DNA of 64,000 bases from contig CANMTD010000001.1 of assembly GCA_947500775.1 (NCBI GenBank), positions 248,001 to 312,000 on the forward strand, in the 5' to 3' direction. Source of the stretch: an uncultured Paracoccaceae bacterium (GTDB lineage Bacteria; Pseudomonadota; Alphaproteobacteria; Rhodobacterales; Rhodobacteraceae). The notes under the pieces were generated by a model, which saw only the letters and a list, made by a program, of their open reading frames with translations, had not been told where the DNA came from and made no database searches. Of this stretch, positions 1 through 9,227 are shown one piece after another (the first letter of the stretch is position 1; every line of letters starts with the position of its first letter). A program made the translations under genes and the position numbers.

Positions 1-492
1 GGTATGGGCTTCATCGAAGAAACCGGTGCGGCGCAATATCTGCGCGATGTGCGGGTCACCTCGATCTACGAAGGCACAAACGGCATTCAGGCGATGGATC
101 TGGTGGGCCGCAAGATGATGGATGGGGGCGAAGCCGCCTATCGCCTGCTGGAAGAGATCGAAGCAGGCGCCGAGGCGGCGCGGGTAACCATGCCCGATCT
201 CGCCGAAGAGGTCTGGGCCGCCGCTGAAACCCTGCGCGAAACCACCGAATGGATCGTGGGTCAGGAAATGAACGACCGCTTCGCCGGTGCGGTGCCCTAT
301 CTGCGGGCCTTTGCACGGGTTCTGGGCGCGCATTTCCACCTGAAGGCCGCGATGGCCGGGAACGGGCCACGTCTGGCGCTGGCGCAGTTCTTCATCAAGC
401 GGTTGTTGCCCGAACATGCGGCGCTGCTGGTGCATGCCCGTGCCGGGGCCGATGGGCTGTATAATCTGTCCACCGACGATCTGGCCGCGTGA
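1..492 (+). CDS. Acyl-CoA dehydrogenase, C-terminal part (cut by window start)
   Basis: Only the last ~163 residues are present; the reading frame is open from base 1. The sequence YEGTNGIQAMDLVGRK is the conserved C-terminal stretch of FAD-dependent acyl-CoA dehydrogenases, next to the residues that close the active site. The ~110 residues after it (GAVPYLRAFARVLGAHFHLKA and following) match the extra helical C-terminal domain of the long acyl-CoA dehydrogenases, which include the DMSP-demethylation enzyme DmdC. That domain plus the roseobacter setting makes a DmdC-type enzyme possible, but the N-terminal two thirds are missing and other substrates are equally allowed. The stop codon overlaps the start of the next gene (TGATG), which suggests one transcript. 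Confidence 0.85.
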   Translation, partial: GMGFIEETGAAQYLRDVRVTSIYEGTNGIQAMDLVGRKMMDGGEAAYRLLEEIEAGAEAARVTMPDLAEEVWAAAETLRETTEWIVGQEMNDRFAGAVPYLRAFARVLGAHFHLKAAMAGNGPRLALAQFFIKRLLPEHAALLVHARAGADGLYNLSTDDLAA

Positions 493-1538
493 TGGATGCG
501 ATGCCTGCCCCGCTGCGGTACCCTTGGGATACGCCGCCGGGCAAAGGCATGGCGACCGAGGTGGCTCAGGGCGTGTTCTGGATGCGCCTGCCGCTGCCGA
601 TGAAACTGGACCACGTCAACGTCTACGCGTTGGATGACGGCGACGGCTGGACAGTGGTGGATACCGGCTTTGCCTCGCCGGAAACGCGGGAAATCTGGGA
701 AACCCTGCTTGACGGGCCGCTGGCTGGCAAGCCGGTCAAGCGGGTGATCGTCACCCACCACCACCCCGATCACATCGGTCTGGCGGGGTGGTTCCAGTCT
801 GAACACGGGGCCAGGCTGACCACCACCCGCACCGCATGGCTGTTTGCGCGGATGCTGTTGTTGGACGATCAGGACCGTCCGGCGGACGAAACGCTGTCGT
901 TCTGGCGGCAGGCGGGAATGGACGCCGACATATTGGCGACCAGGGCGTCGGAACGTCCGTTCAACTATGCCGATTGCGTGGCGCCGATGCCTTTGGGGTT
1001 CGACCGGATCGCCGAAGGATCGACCCTGCGCGCCGGTGGCCGCGACTGGATTGTGCGCATCGGCAATGGCCATGCGCCCGAACACGCCACCCTGTGGAGC
1101 ATGGATGACAATCTGGTGCTGGGCGGGGATCAATTGTTGCCCTCGATCTCGCCCAATCTGGGGGTTTATGCGACCGAACCCGAGGCCGATCCGGTTGCCG
1201 ACTGGCTGGAGGCCTGCGAACGGCTGGCCGGATATGCCCGCGACGACCAACTGGTCCTGCCGGGGCACAAGCTGCCGTTCACTGGCCTGCCCACACGGAT
1301 GCGTCAGCTGATCGAGAATCATCACGGCGCGCTGGGTCGGTTGCGCGCGCATCTGGACCAGCCGCAGACAGCGGCGGAATGTTTCGACGTGCTGTTCAAA
1401 CGGCGGATCGGCGCCGCTGAATACGGGCTTGCCCTGGTCGAGGCCATTGCCCACGTCAATCATCTGTACCAAGCTGGTGACGTGTCGCGCGAGTTGCGCG
1501 ACGACGGCGCATATATCTGGCAGATGAAAAAGGCCTAA
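492..1538 (+). CDS. MBL-fold metallo-hydrolase
   Basis: The protein has 348 residues. The metallo-beta-lactamase metal motif HHHPDH lies near residue 89. Later metal ligands fit GNGHAPEHATLW (~190), GGDQLLP (~210) and PGHKLPF (~255), so a complete two-metal site is likely. The C-terminal ~80 residues are helical, as in the glyoxalase-II-like or thioesterase-like branch. The start is the ATG inside the upstream stop (TGATG); a GTG one codon earlier is also possible. The tight coupling to an acyl-CoA dehydrogenase suggests a hydrolase acting on an acyl thioester or a breakdown product. That role is inference; the substrate cannot be read from the sequence. Confidence 0.85.
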   Translation: MDAMPAPLRYPWDTPPGKGMATEVAQGVFWMRLPLPMKLDHVNVYALDDGDGWTVVDTGFASPETREIWETLLDGPLAGKPVKRVIVTHHHPDHIGLAGWFQSEHGARLTTTRTAWLFARMLLLDDQDRPADETLSFWRQAGMDADILATRASERPFNYADCVAPMPLGFDRIAEGSTLRAGGRDWIVRIGNGHAPEHATLWSMDDNLVLGGDQLLPSISPNLGVYATEPEADPVADWLEACERLAGYARDDQLVLPGHKLPFTGLPTRMRQLIENHHGALGRLRAHLDQPQTAAECFDVLFKRRIGAAEYGLALVEAIAHVNHLYQAGDVSRELRDDGAYIWQMKKA

Positions 1539-1541
1539 GTC

Positions 1542-2039
1542 ATGGACGATGAGATAAAGACGACGGCCGAAATTGTCGAAAACCACCGCCGCCCGCCCTG
1601 CGCCCATGCGGTGCACGCCGACCCCGATGCCCCGGCGACGACCGAACAGAAACCCCTGCCCGACGCGGTCAAACGCAAACCGGTAGAGCAGAAAAGCCCG
1701 GCCGAATGGGCCTATGAGCGGCTGATCCTTTATATCCAGAACTTCGAAGAACTGCTGGACAACGAACATGAGATCGCGATGGGGTTCACCGGCGGCAGCG
1801 CGGGCATCATGCGGATCGAAGGTCTGGGATATTTCGACCCCGACATCATCACCTTTTACGGCACCGAACCGGACGGCACCCGCACGCAGCTGGTTCAGCA
1901 TGTCAGCCAGTTGAACGTGATGTTGCGGGCCTTGCCCAAACATGAAAGCAAGGAAAAGCCCAATCGCATCGGGTTCCGGCTGGCCGCTGATCTGGAACAG
2001 GGCGACGGCCCGGAAGAAACATCGCCATCTGACCCGTGA
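1542..2039 (+). CDS. DUF6173 family protein
   Basis: This 165-residue soluble protein starts three bases after the MBL gene and is probably co-transcribed with it. The first ~55 residues are rich in Pro, Glu and Lys and look disordered. The conserved part begins at KSPAEWAYERLILYIQNFE and continues through MGFTGG and FYGTEPDGTRTQLVQHVSQL, a pattern I recognise from a Rhodobacteraceae family with no assigned function (DUF6173). There is no signal peptide, membrane segment or catalytic motif. The tail from ~150 is acidic. The family name is from memory; the function is unknown. Confidence 0.75.
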   Translation: MDDEIKTTAEIVENHRRPPCAHAVHADPDAPATTEQKPLPDAVKRKPVEQKSPAEWAYERLILYIQNFEELLDNEHEIAMGFTGGSAGIMRIEGLGYFDPDIITFYGTEPDGTRTQLVQHVSQLNVMLRALPKHESKEKPNRIGFRLAADLEQGDGPEETSPSDP

Positions 2040-2106
2040 CAGTCCCGATCAAATCGGCTATTTCAGGGCCAACGCACAGGGACGAACAGGTTAAAGGACC
2101 AATCAC

Positions 2107-2241
2107 ATGGCAGAGCACAAGCACGGTTCGATGGATATCGAAGTTCAGGAAAAGACCTTCGAGGGCTTTATCAAATTCGCGACCTGGGGCGCGGTGATCT
2201 CGATTCTGGTTCTGATCTTCATGGCCGTGTTCAACAGCTGA
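2107..2241 (+). CDS. ctaH: aa3-type cytochrome c oxidase subunit IV
   Basis: A 44-residue protein: a short polar N-terminus (MAEHKHGSMDIEVQEKTFEG) followed by one membrane helix (about residues 22-42, WGAVISILVLIFMAVF). This is the whole of the bacterial aa3 oxidase subunit IV family (PF07835), a single-helix subunit first described in Paracoccus. It sits in the inner membrane beside subunits I-III and is not needed for catalysis. The gene is alone here, with no other oxidase subunit within the window, which is usual for this family. It lies 67 bases after the DUF6173 gene on the same strand. Confidence 0.88.
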   Translation: MAEHKHGSMDIEVQEKTFEGFIKFATWGAVISILVLIFMAVFNS

Positions 2242-2282
2242 TACGACGCTGTACAGTAACCCGTTTTCAAAGTGTGATCGCC

Positions 2283-2918
2283 ATGCGTCGCTTGTTTCTA
2301 CCCTTGGCTTTTCCGCTTTTGCTGATGGCCTGCACCGCCGAAAGTGTCTGGGCCCCGGATGAGGCCGTGCAGCGCGCGGCCTATCACCACACCGCCCCCA
2401 CATCGATCACGCTGATCACCATGATCAACAACCGCTCGCAAGAGGGGGCGCATAGTGCGCTGTTGATCAACGGCAGCCAGCGGGTGGTGTTCGATCCGGC
2501 GGGCAGTTGGTGGCATCGCTATGCCCCGGAACGCAATGACCTGCATTACGGCATGACCCCGACGATGATGAAATTCTACGTCGATTACCATGCGCGCGAA
2601 ACCTATCACGTGGTGATGCAGACGGTCGAGGTTTCGCCCGAGGTTGCCGAAAAGGCGCTGCGGATTTCGCAGCAATACGGCGCGGTGCCAAAGGCGTTCT
2701 GCGGCCGGTCCACCAGCCAGGTGTTGCGGCAATTGCCGGGGTTCGAAACCGTCCCGCGCACTTTTTACCCCGGGCGGATCATGCGCGGCTTTGCCAAGGT
2801 GCCCGGCGTGACGGTTCAGCGGATCTATGACGACGATCCCGATGACAACGGTGGCGTGCTGCGCGATCAGAACCGGGTTCAGGTGGCCGATTGGGCGGCA
2901 ACTCAGCCCAACAAATAA
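2283..2918 (+). CDS. Putative lipoprotein, possible permuted papain-fold protein
   Basis: 211 residues from the ATG; a GTG three codons upstream is an alternative start. A short hydrophobic signal ends in a lipobox, LLMAC, with the lipidated Cys at 17, so the product should be membrane-anchored on the periplasmic side. Further along are GAHSALLI (His57) with FDPAGSW behind it, and KAFCGRSTSQVL (Cys140). A His near the start of a beta strand followed ~80 residues later by a Cys at the start of a helix is the order seen in circularly permuted NlpC/P60 or LRAT-like enzymes. That resemblance is my inference, not a recognised family match. The 3' end runs convergently into azlD with a 16-base overlap. 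Confidence 0.7.
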   Translation: MRRLFLPLAFPLLLMACTAESVWAPDEAVQRAAYHHTAPTSITLITMINNRSQEGAHSALLINGSQRVVFDPAGSWWHRYAPERNDLHYGMTPTMMKFYVDYHARETYHVVMQTVEVSPEVAEKALRISQQYGAVPKAFCGRSTSQVLRQLPGFETVPRTFYPGRIMRGFAKVPGVTVQRIYDDDPDDNGGVLRDQNRVQVADWAATQPNK

Positions 2919-3232
2919 AGCGTGCCGAACAGGGTGATCGCGCCGGCCGGTATGGCCAGCAGCACATTCTTGGTAACCATCCCCACAATCAACGTCACCG
3001 CCGCGGCCAACAGGCGCGCGGCGTCCGGCTGTCCGCCGGTGGCCGTCGGCCACAGGATCAGGGGCGCGATCAGCGCGGGCATCACGGCGACCGGCGTATA
3101 GCGCAGGTGGCGCAGCACCCAGTCGGGCAGCTTGCGATCCCCCACCAGCCCCAGAAACGAGAACCGGATCAGAAACGTGCCCACGGCCATGGCCGCGATG
3201 ATCAGCCAGATCTCGGATGCGCTTTGTGTCAT
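2903..3232 (-). CDS. azlD: AzlD-type small subunit of an amino acid exporter
   Basis: 109 residues, almost all hydrophobic, with three to four membrane helices. The start chosen is the ATG (MTQSASEIWLII), whose codon overlaps the azlC stop as ATGA; a GTG seven codons upstream is open but less like the family. AzlD proteins are short partners of AzlC, and the pair exports branched-chain or other amino acids across the inner membrane. The translational overlap with azlC supports the pairing. Its 3' end converges on the preceding lipoprotein gene. Confidence 0.85.
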   Translation of the reverse strand: MTQSASEIWLIIAAMAVGTFLIRFSFLGLVGDRKLPDWVLRHLRYTPVAVMPALIAPLILWPTATGGQPDAARLLAAAVTLIVGMVTKNVLLAIPAGAITLFGTLYLLG

Positions 3233-3939
3233 CCCCGGCGCCTTTCCATCCACAGTTCGACCTGCGCGCCGACCATCATCGCGACAACCGCCGCGATCAT
3301 CAGCCCGCCGTTATAAGGCAGAAACGCCAGCGCCAGCCCCAGAATGACCGAGACAAGGGCCGCGGCCACATGGGCCAGCGTGCGCAACGCCGGGGCGATC
3401 AGGGCCAGAAAGGTGATCGGAACCGCAAAATCCAGCGCGTATTCAGGCGGGATTTCCTGCCCGACAAGCGCGCCGAACAGGGTCATCGCGTACCACATCG
3501 GGGCAATCGGGGTCATGGTGCCAAAGAAATAGGCGCATCTCTGCGCCACCGACAGTTCAGGCGCCTGTTCATAGCGGTTCATCGCCACCGCATAGGACTG
3601 ATCGACCAGCAGATAGGCAATCAGCGCGCGTTTCCACAACGGGGCCGCGCCCAGATGCGGGGTGATCGATGCCGAATACATCGCCATGCGCATGTTCACC
3701 GCCAGTGCCGTGGCGACAACGATCAGCGTGGGGGCGTTGTCGACCATCAGCTGCAGGGCCGCAAACTGTGACGCGCCCGCGATGACCAGCACGCTGAAGC
3801 CCATGACTTCGGTGATGTTCAGCCCCGCCTCGGTCCCGACCACGCCGAACAAAACGGCAAAGGGAACCACGACCATGATGAACGGCGCGCCGTCACGAAA
3901 GCCCCGCCAGAAAGCGGATTTGTTTGATGATGCAGTCAT
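3229..3939 (-). CDS. azlC: AzlC-type branched-chain amino acid exporter, large subunit
   Basis: 236 residues. The N-terminus (AFWRGFRDGAPFIMVVVPFAVLFGVVG) is typical of AzlC/YgaZ proteins, followed by further membrane helices and the conserved internal segment GASQFAALQL. With AzlD it forms an inner-membrane exporter; characterised members act on valine, leucine, isoleucine or analogues. The substrate here is unknown. The gene is first in a two-gene operon with azlD (4-base overlap). No adjacent Lrp-type regulator is present, unlike in Bacillus. Confidence 0.88.
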   Translation of the reverse strand: MTASSNKSAFWRGFRDGAPFIMVVVPFAVLFGVVGTEAGLNITEVMGFSVLVIAGASQFAALQLMVDNAPTLIVVATALAVNMRMAMYSASITPHLGAAPLWKRALIAYLLVDQSYAVAMNRYEQAPELSVAQRCAYFFGTMTPIAPMWYAMTLFGALVGQEIPPEYALDFAVPITFLALIAPALRTLAHVAAALVSVILGLALAFLPYNGGLMIAAVVAMMVGAQVELWMERRRG

Positions 3940-4011
3940 TTCAAGATTCGCAGTCAGCTACCCTTCGGCACTATGCGATTCAGTGGCGGGATACAATCAG
4001 ATTGCAGCCGG

Positions 4012-5025
4012 TCAGTCGAAGGTGCCCGACACCCGCCCCAGCAACATGAAGGCCCGCGCCGACCGGGTTTCGGCCAGATCGCTGAGCTCCTGATCGGTGG
4101 CCTCTTTTTCGAAATCGGTCAGCGTGTGATCGAACTGGCGCAGGAAATGGTGTGCGGCATCGCGAAACACCGGGTCCTGACGCATGCGCCCGGCGGTCAG
4201 CGCCAGACAGGACCGGTCGCGCACACCGCCCAGACCGGCAATCGCCGGGCCGCGTTCGCCGGTTGCGAATTTGCGCCAGATCTCGGGCCGGGCCCGGTCG
4301 GGGCGCAGGTCGTCCATGTAGATGCCGTCGTGGCTCAGCAGGGTCAGCACGTCCTGCGCCGACCGCACCAGCCGCGACGCGACCCGGTCCTCCAGCGCAT
4401 GACGCAGGGCGCGGAACCCTTCGCGGTCTTCGGCGGTTTCGGGAAAGTTCAGCGCGCGGATGAAATCCGCGATCGACAATGGTGCGCGCATCTCTTCGGC
4501 GGTGGTGCCCAGGGCCAGCGACGGCTGCGCGTCGTCTTGCGGGGTGTGGGCGGCCTGCGCGCGGGCCGCTTCGATCCGGGCGCGGGTCGAGGCAAAGGTG
4601 GCCATCGCGGATTCGGTCTGCTTGGCCGAGGCGGCGATTTCTTCAAGCTTTTGTTCGACCGACGGGCGCACCGCCATGCTGGCGGTCTGTTGCTGCTGGA
4701 TATAGGTGTGGCGCATCGCGTCGATGGCGGCCTGCAGGCGGGCCGATTCCTCGCGCATGATCTTGGCACTTTTGGCGGCCGAGGTGCCGACCCAGATCAG
4801 CGCGATCGGCATGGTCACGGCCAGAAAGGTAAAGACGAAGGTCAGCGGATCAAAGCCCAGCCCGGCGCCGCCCAGCCGGGCCACGCCGAAAAAGATCGCC
4901 GTGGCCACCAGCCACAGCAGGCTAAGCGACAGAGCAATGATATCGGCCGCGGCCAGCCCGTGATTTTGCCCCCGGCGCCCAAAAACGCCCAGATTTACCG
5001 GCAAACTCTTTTTTTCGTCTGACAT
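4012..5025 (-). CDS. Membrane protein with coiled-coil region, unknown function
   Basis: 337 residues. Two membrane helices lie near residues 25-50 and 60-80, followed by a long charged helical stretch (about 85-165, KSAKIMREESARLQAAIDAM and on) that should form a coiled coil. The rest is a soluble alpha-helical domain with no motif I know. There is no signal peptide, so the hairpin of two helices probably leaves both ends in the cytoplasm. I recognise it only as a conserved roseobacter hypothetical. It ends 72 bases before azlC on the same strand and begins close to the greA 3' end. Confidence 0.75.
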   Translation of the reverse strand: MSDEKKSLPVNLGVFGRRGQNHGLAAADIIALSLSLLWLVATAIFFGVARLGGAGLGFDPLTFVFTFLAVTMPIALIWVGTSAAKSAKIMREESARLQAAIDAMRHTYIQQQQTASMAVRPSVEQKLEEIAASAKQTESAMATFASTRARIEAARAQAAHTPQDDAQPSLALGTTAEEMRAPLSIADFIRALNFPETAEDREGFRALRHALEDRVASRLVRSAQDVLTLLSHDGIYMDDLRPDRARPEIWRKFATGERGPAIAGLGGVRDRSCLALTAGRMRQDPVFRDAAHHFLRQFDHTLTDFEKEATDQELSDLAETRSARAFMLLGRVSGTFD

Positions 5026-5049
5026 GGCAATCGTTTCCGAATCGTACCG

Positions 5050-5520
5050 TTAGACATATTTAATATTCAAAACTTCATAACTTTTGATGCCGCCCGGCGT
5101 TTTGACTTCGACGCTGTCGCCTTCGTCTTTGCCGATCAGGGCGCGGGCCAGCGGGGATTTGATGTTCAGCAGGCCCTTTTCAATGTCGGCCTCGGCCTCG
5201 CCAACGATCTGGTATGTCTTTTCTTCATCGGTGTCTTCATCGACCAGCGCGACGGTGGCGCCGAATTTGATGGTGCCGGACAGGCGCGCGGGATCGATCA
5301 CTTCGGCCAGCGACAGCAATGCCTCCAGCTCTTTTACGCGGCCTTCGATAAAGCTCTGTTTTTCGCGGGCGGCATGATATTCGGCGTTTTCCGACAGATC
5401 GCCATGTTCGCGCGCTTCGGCGATGGCTTTGATCACGGCGGGACGTTCCACCGATTTCAACTGTTTCAACTCTATATCAAGCGCGGCGTGGCCCGCGCGG
5501 GTCATCGGTATTTTTTCCAT
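5050..5520 (-). CDS. greA: Transcription elongation factor GreA
   Basis: 156 residues, the normal length. The N-terminal coiled coil carries [19 protein letters not shown], with the acidic loop residues that reach into the RNA polymerase secondary channel and stimulate cleavage of backtracked transcripts. The C-terminal FKBP-like domain follows ([21 protein letters not shown], then [14 protein letters not shown]). The frame stays open about 90 codons further upstream, but [19 protein letters not shown] is the family start and is preceded by GGAAAA. Confidence 0.96.
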   Translation of the reverse strand: MEKIPMTRAGHAALDIELKQLKSVERPAVIKAIAEAREHGDLSENAEYHAAREKQSFIEGRVKELEALLSLAEVIDPARLSGTIKFGATVALVDEDTDEEKTYQIVGEAEADIEKGLLNIKSPLARALIGKDEGDSVEVKTPGGIKSYEVLNIKYV

Positions 5521-5684
5521 CGCACTCTTCGGACGTGTCTTGAAGGCAGGTCTGAAACCCCTGCCTTGGTTAAAGATTACCACAACTGACCCGAGTGATG
5601 CGGCGAATGCAAGGGCTGCGCGCGATTTTGGACGCGATATGGCCGGAAAATGCTGCAATGCGACATGGTGATGTCGCGTTACAA

Positions 5685-5714
5685 TTGACCGGGTTAGCCG
5701 CTGTAAGCTATCGC
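5685..5714 (+). promoter_or_regulatory. Possible sigma-70-type promoter of the ETF-QO gene
   Basis: TTGACC (5685-5690) and TATCGC (5709-5714) are separated by 18 bases in the gap between greA and the ETF-QO gene, about 55 bases before the start codon. The -35 element is good and the -10 is weak. The gene itself has a strong ribosome-binding site, AGGAGG, near 5755. The 248-base gap otherwise shows no gene. Confidence 0.4.
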
Positions 5715-5768
5715 TTTTCGGAATAATTTGCGGAACGAAGGGCGCGATCAGCGCAGGAGGATGACACG

Positions 5769-7421
5769 ATGGCCGAGATCGAACGGGAATCAATGGAATA
5801 TGATGTGGTCATCGTGGGGGCCGGTCCTGCCGGTCTGTCCGCCGCGATCCGTCTGAAACAGCTTGATCCGGATACCAGCGTCGTCGTCCTGGAAAAAGGG
5901 TCCGAGGTGGGCGCGCATATCCTGTCGGGCGCGGTGCTGGACCCCTCTGGCCTGGATGCGCTGATCCCCGACTGGAAAGCCAAGGGCGCGCCGCTGAACG
6001 TTCCGGTGAAACAGGACAACTTCTATGTGCTGGGCGAGGCGGGCAAGATGCGCCTGCCCAATTTCATCATGCCGCCGCTGATGAACAACCACGGAAACTA
6101 TATCGTCAGCATGGGCAATGTCTGTCGCTGGATGGCCGAACAGGCCGAAGAGCTGGGCGTCGAAATCTTTCCGGGCATGGCCTGTTCGGAACTGGTCTAT
6201 GGCGACGATGGCGCGCTAAGCGGCGTGGTCGCCGGTGAATTCGGCAAAAACGAAGACGGCACGCCCGGCCCGAACTATGAACCGGGCATGGTGCTGGCCG
6301 GCAAATACGTGTTCCTGTCCGAAGGCGTGCGCGGCAGCCTGTCGAAAGAGGTGATCGCGAAATACGGTCTGGCGGACAATTGCGATGTGCCCAAGTTCGG
6401 CATCGGCATGAAAGAGATTTGGGAGGTCAAACCCGAAAACCACAACGAAGGCGAGGTGACCCACACGATGGGCTGGCCGCTGGGGTGGAAAAATTCGGGC
6501 GGGTCCTTCATCTATCACCTTGATAACAATCAGGTATACGTCGGCTATATTGTCGATCTGAACTACAAGAACCCCTATCTGTTCCCCTATATGGAGTTTC
6601 AGCGGTTCAAACATCACCCGGCCATCGCCAAGGTGCTGAAGGGCGGCAAGCGCGTGGCTTACGGCGCGCGGGCGGTGACCAAGGGCGGGTTCCAGTCGAT
6701 CCCGCAATCGGCCTTCCCCGGTGGCGCGCTGCTGGGCTGTTCGGTGGGGCTGGTGAACCTGCCACGGATCAAGGGCAACCACAATGCGATGCATTCGGGC
6801 ATGGCCGCGGCCGAGGCGGCCCATGCCGCGCTGAAAGACGGGCGCGCGGGCGATGTACTGGACGGGTACGATGCCGCGCTGCGCAGCGGCCCGGTGGGCA
6901 AGGACCTGAAAAAGGTCTGCAACGTCGCCCCGCTGAACAGCCGCTTTGGCCCCCTGGGCGGGCTGATGCTGGGCGGGTTCGACATGTGGTTCCAGTCGGT
7001 ATTCCAGTTCAGCCTGTTCGGCACGCTGAAGCACGGCAAAACCGATGCGCAGGCCACCGAAGACGCCAGCAAACATCAACCCATCGACTATCCCAAACCC
7101 GACGGCACGCTCAGCTTTGACCGGCTGACCAACGTCAGCTTTTCGATGACCAACCACGAAGAAAGCCAGCCCTGCCATCTGCAGCTGAAAGATGCCGCCG
7201 TGCCGATCGATGTGAACCTGCCCCGGTTTGCCGAACCGGCACAGCGCTATTGCCCGGCGGGGGTTTACGAGGTGGTCGAAGAACAGGGCAAGGATGCGCG
7301 CTTCGTGATCAATTTCCAGAACTGCGTGCACTGCAAGACCTGCGACATCAAAGACCCCAGCCAGAACATCAACTGGGTCACGCCACAGGGCGGTGACGGT
7401 CCGAACTACCCAAATATGTAA
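5769..7421 (+). CDS. Electron transfer flavoprotein-ubiquinone oxidoreductase
   Basis: 550 residues, full length. The FAD-binding motif [13 protein letters not shown] is near residue 18, and the conserved [20 protein letters not shown] follows. The C-terminal ferredoxin-like domain has the cysteines of the 4Fe-4S cluster (CPAGVYEV, then [13 protein letters not shown]). The enzyme sits on the inner membrane and passes electrons from reduced ETF to ubiquinone, which links acyl-CoA dehydrogenases such as the one at the start of the window to respiration. The start ATG has an AGGAGG site. It is followed by a hairpin and is probably monocistronic. Confidence 0.97.
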   Translation: MAEIERESMEYDVVIVGAGPAGLSAAIRLKQLDPDTSVVVLEKGSEVGAHILSGAVLDPSGLDALIPDWKAKGAPLNVPVKQDNFYVLGEAGKMRLPNFIMPPLMNNHGNYIVSMGNVCRWMAEQAEELGVEIFPGMACSELVYGDDGALSGVVAGEFGKNEDGTPGPNYEPGMVLAGKYVFLSEGVRGSLSKEVIAKYGLADNCDVPKFGIGMKEIWEVKPENHNEGEVTHTMGWPLGWKNSGGSFIYHLDNNQVYVGYIVDLNYKNPYLFPYMEFQRFKHHPAIAKVLKGGKRVAYGARAVTKGGFQSIPQSAFPGGALLGCSVGLVNLPRIKGNHNAMHSGMAAAEAAHAALKDGRAGDVLDGYDAALRSGPVGKDLKKVCNVAPLNSRFGPLGGLMLGGFDMWFQSVFQFSLFGTLKHGKTDAQATEDASKHQPIDYPKPDGTLSFDRLTNVSFSMTNHEESQPCHLQLKDAAVPIDVNLPRFAEPAQRYCPAGVYEVVEEQGKDARFVINFQNCVHCKTCDIKDPSQNINWVTPQGGDGPNYPNM

Positions 7422-7433
7422 CACCTGCGTCAA

Positions 7434-7458
7434 CAGGGCGGCGGAATTTGCCGCCCTG
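7434..7458 (+). terminator. Hairpin after the ETF-QO gene
   Basis: CAGGGCGGC (7434-7442) pairs with GCCGCCCTG (7450-7458): nine base pairs with a seven-base loop, 13 bases after the stop codon. The following CATTGCTTT has only a weak T run, so it may be an inefficient terminator or a 3'-end stabiliser. Confidence 0.5.
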
Positions 7459-7517
7459 CATTGCTTTGGGGCATCCGCGCGACTAGTTTCTGTTCAAAGA
7501 GCAGTCGGAGAAAGCTT

Positions 7518-9227
7518 TTGCCCCTATTCTCGATCCGTTCCGCCGGTCTGGCGCTCAGTACCGCAATCACCCTGTCGCTGGCGGTGCCCGCCGTGGCACA
7601 GGACGGGTTGGCAGGCGCCTATCTGGCGGCCCGCCATGCCGGTCTGACCAGCGATTACGCGGCGGCGGCGCAGTATTTCACCCGCGCCCTGACCCGCGAC
7701 CCGTCGAACCCGGAATTGCTGGAAAGCGCGCTTTTGGCCTTTGTCGGTCTGGGCGAGGTCGACAAGGCCGTGCCTATCGCGCGCCGGATGCAATCGGGCG
7801 GCATGGACAGCCAGGTTGCGCATATGGTTCTGCTGGCCGATCAGCTGAACCGCGACGCATTCGACGACGCGCTGGAGGATTTGCAGGCCGGGCGTGCCAT
7901 CGGGCCGCTGGTCGATGGGCTGGTTCTGGCCTGGGGCCATTTCGGCGCCGGGCGGATGACCGAAGCGCTGGAAGCCTTCGACAAAGCCTCTGCCGATACC
8001 GGGCTTGCGGCCTTTGGCCTGTACCACAAGGCGCTGGCGCTGGCCGCTGTGGGCGATCTGGAAGGTGCCGACAAGATTTTTTCGGAAGAGGCCGGTCAGC
8101 CGCTGCGGATGACCCGCCGGGGCATTCTGGCCCATGTCCAGATCCTCAGCCAGTTGGAACGCAACGACGAAGCGGTCGCCCTGATCGACGAGGTCTTTGG
8201 CCGCGAACTGGACCCCGGTCTGGCGGCGCTGCGGACCCGGCTTGAGGATGGCGACACGCTGAGCTTTGACACGATCCGCAATGCACGGGACGGTGCGGCC
8301 GAGATTTTCTTTACCGTCGCGGGCGCGCTGAACGGCGAAGCTTCGGATGGCTATACGCTGCTTTATGCGCGGATCGCCGAATATCTGCGCCCCGATCATG
8401 TGGACGCGATGTTGCTGACCGCCTCGTTGCTGGAAGCGCAGGGCAGATACGAACTGGCCACCGCCGCCTACCAACGCGTGCCTGCCGCCGATCCGGCATT
8501 CTATGCCGCCGAACTGGGCCGGGCCGAGGCGTTGGAGCGGTCGGGTAAATCCGAAGCCTCGATCGAGGTGCTCAGCCAACTGGCCAAAACCCACGCCAAT
8601 GTGCCGATCGTGCATGTCACGCTGGGCGACGCATACCGGCGGCTGAAGCGGTTCGAAGAGGCGACAAAATCCTATGACCGCGCGCTGGAACTGTTTGGCG
8701 AACCTGAGGCTGGCCAATGGGTGATCTATTACGCACGCGGCATCACGCTGGAACGTCAGGATCGTTGGGAAAAGGCCGAAGCCGATTTTCTGAAGGCGCT
8801 GGAACTGCAACCCGGCCAGCCGCAGGTGCTGAACTATCTGGGCTATTCCTATGTCGAAATGGGCGTCAACTATGACGAGGCGCTGGACATGATCGAACAG
8901 GCCGTCGCCGCCCGCCCCAACGACGGCTATATCACCGACAGTCTGGGCTGGGTCCTGTTCCGGCTGGGCCGCTATGACGAAGCGGTGCCGCATATGGAAC
9001 GCGCCGCCGAACTGGAACCCGTGGACCCGATCGTGAACGATCATCTTGGCGATGTGTTCTGGGCCGTTGGGCGCAAGCTTGAGGCCGCGTTCCAATGGCG
9101 CCGCGCCCTGTCGTTCGACCCCGAAGAGGACGAGGCGGTCCGCATCCGCCGCAAGCTTGAGGTCGGCCTTGACGCCGTGCTGGCCGAAGAGGGCGCAGAC
9201 CCTATCGCGGTGGCCAATGGCAACTAA
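7518..9227 (+). CDS. Exported tetratricopeptide-repeat protein
   Basis: 569 residues from a TTG start at 7518, chosen because GGAGA lies about eight bases upstream and because it gives a clean signal peptide (MPLFSIRSAGLALSTAITLS, cleavage near AVPAVA|QDG). The frame is open further upstream to another TTG at 7461, which would add a charged leader. The mature protein is a series of ~34-residue helical pairs with TPR signatures, for example YDRALELFGEPEAGQWVIYY, LGYSYVEMGVNYDEALDMIE and LGWVLFRLGRYDEAVPHMER. It probably works as a periplasmic or membrane-associated scaffold. Its last 11 bases overlap ispE, so the two genes are translationally coupled, an arrangement I recall in other Rhodobacteraceae. 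Confidence 0.9.
   Translation: MPLFSIRSAGLALSTAITLSLAVPAVAQDGLAGAYLAARHAGLTSDYAAAAQYFTRALTRDPSNPELLESALLAFVGLGEVDKAVPIARRMQSGGMDSQVAHMVLLADQLNRDAFDDALEDLQAGRAIGPLVDGLVLAWGHFGAGRMTEALEAFDKASADTGLAAFGLYHKALALAAVGDLEGADKIFSEEAGQPLRMTRRGILAHVQILSQLERNDEAVALIDEVFGRELDPGLAALRTRLEDGDTLSFDTIRNARDGAAEIFFTVAGALNGEASDGYTLLYARIAEYLRPDHVDAMLLTASLLEAQGRYELATAAYQRVPAADPAFYAAELGRAEALERSGKSEASIEVLSQLAKTHANVPIVHVTLGDAYRRLKRFEEATKSYDRALELFGEPEAGQWVIYYARGITLERQDRWEKAEADFLKALELQPGQPQVLNYLGYSYVEMGVNYDEALDMIEQAVAARPNDGYITDSLGWVLFRLGRYDEAVPHMERAAELEPVDPIVNDHLGDVFWAVGRKLEAAFQWRRALSFDPEEDEAVRIRRKLEVGLDAVLAEEGADPIAVANGN

Noticed and set aside
297-1943. A 548-codon minus-strand frame opposite the MBL-hydrolase gene
   Set aside because: Composition typical of an antisense frame and it covers two supported plus-strand genes.
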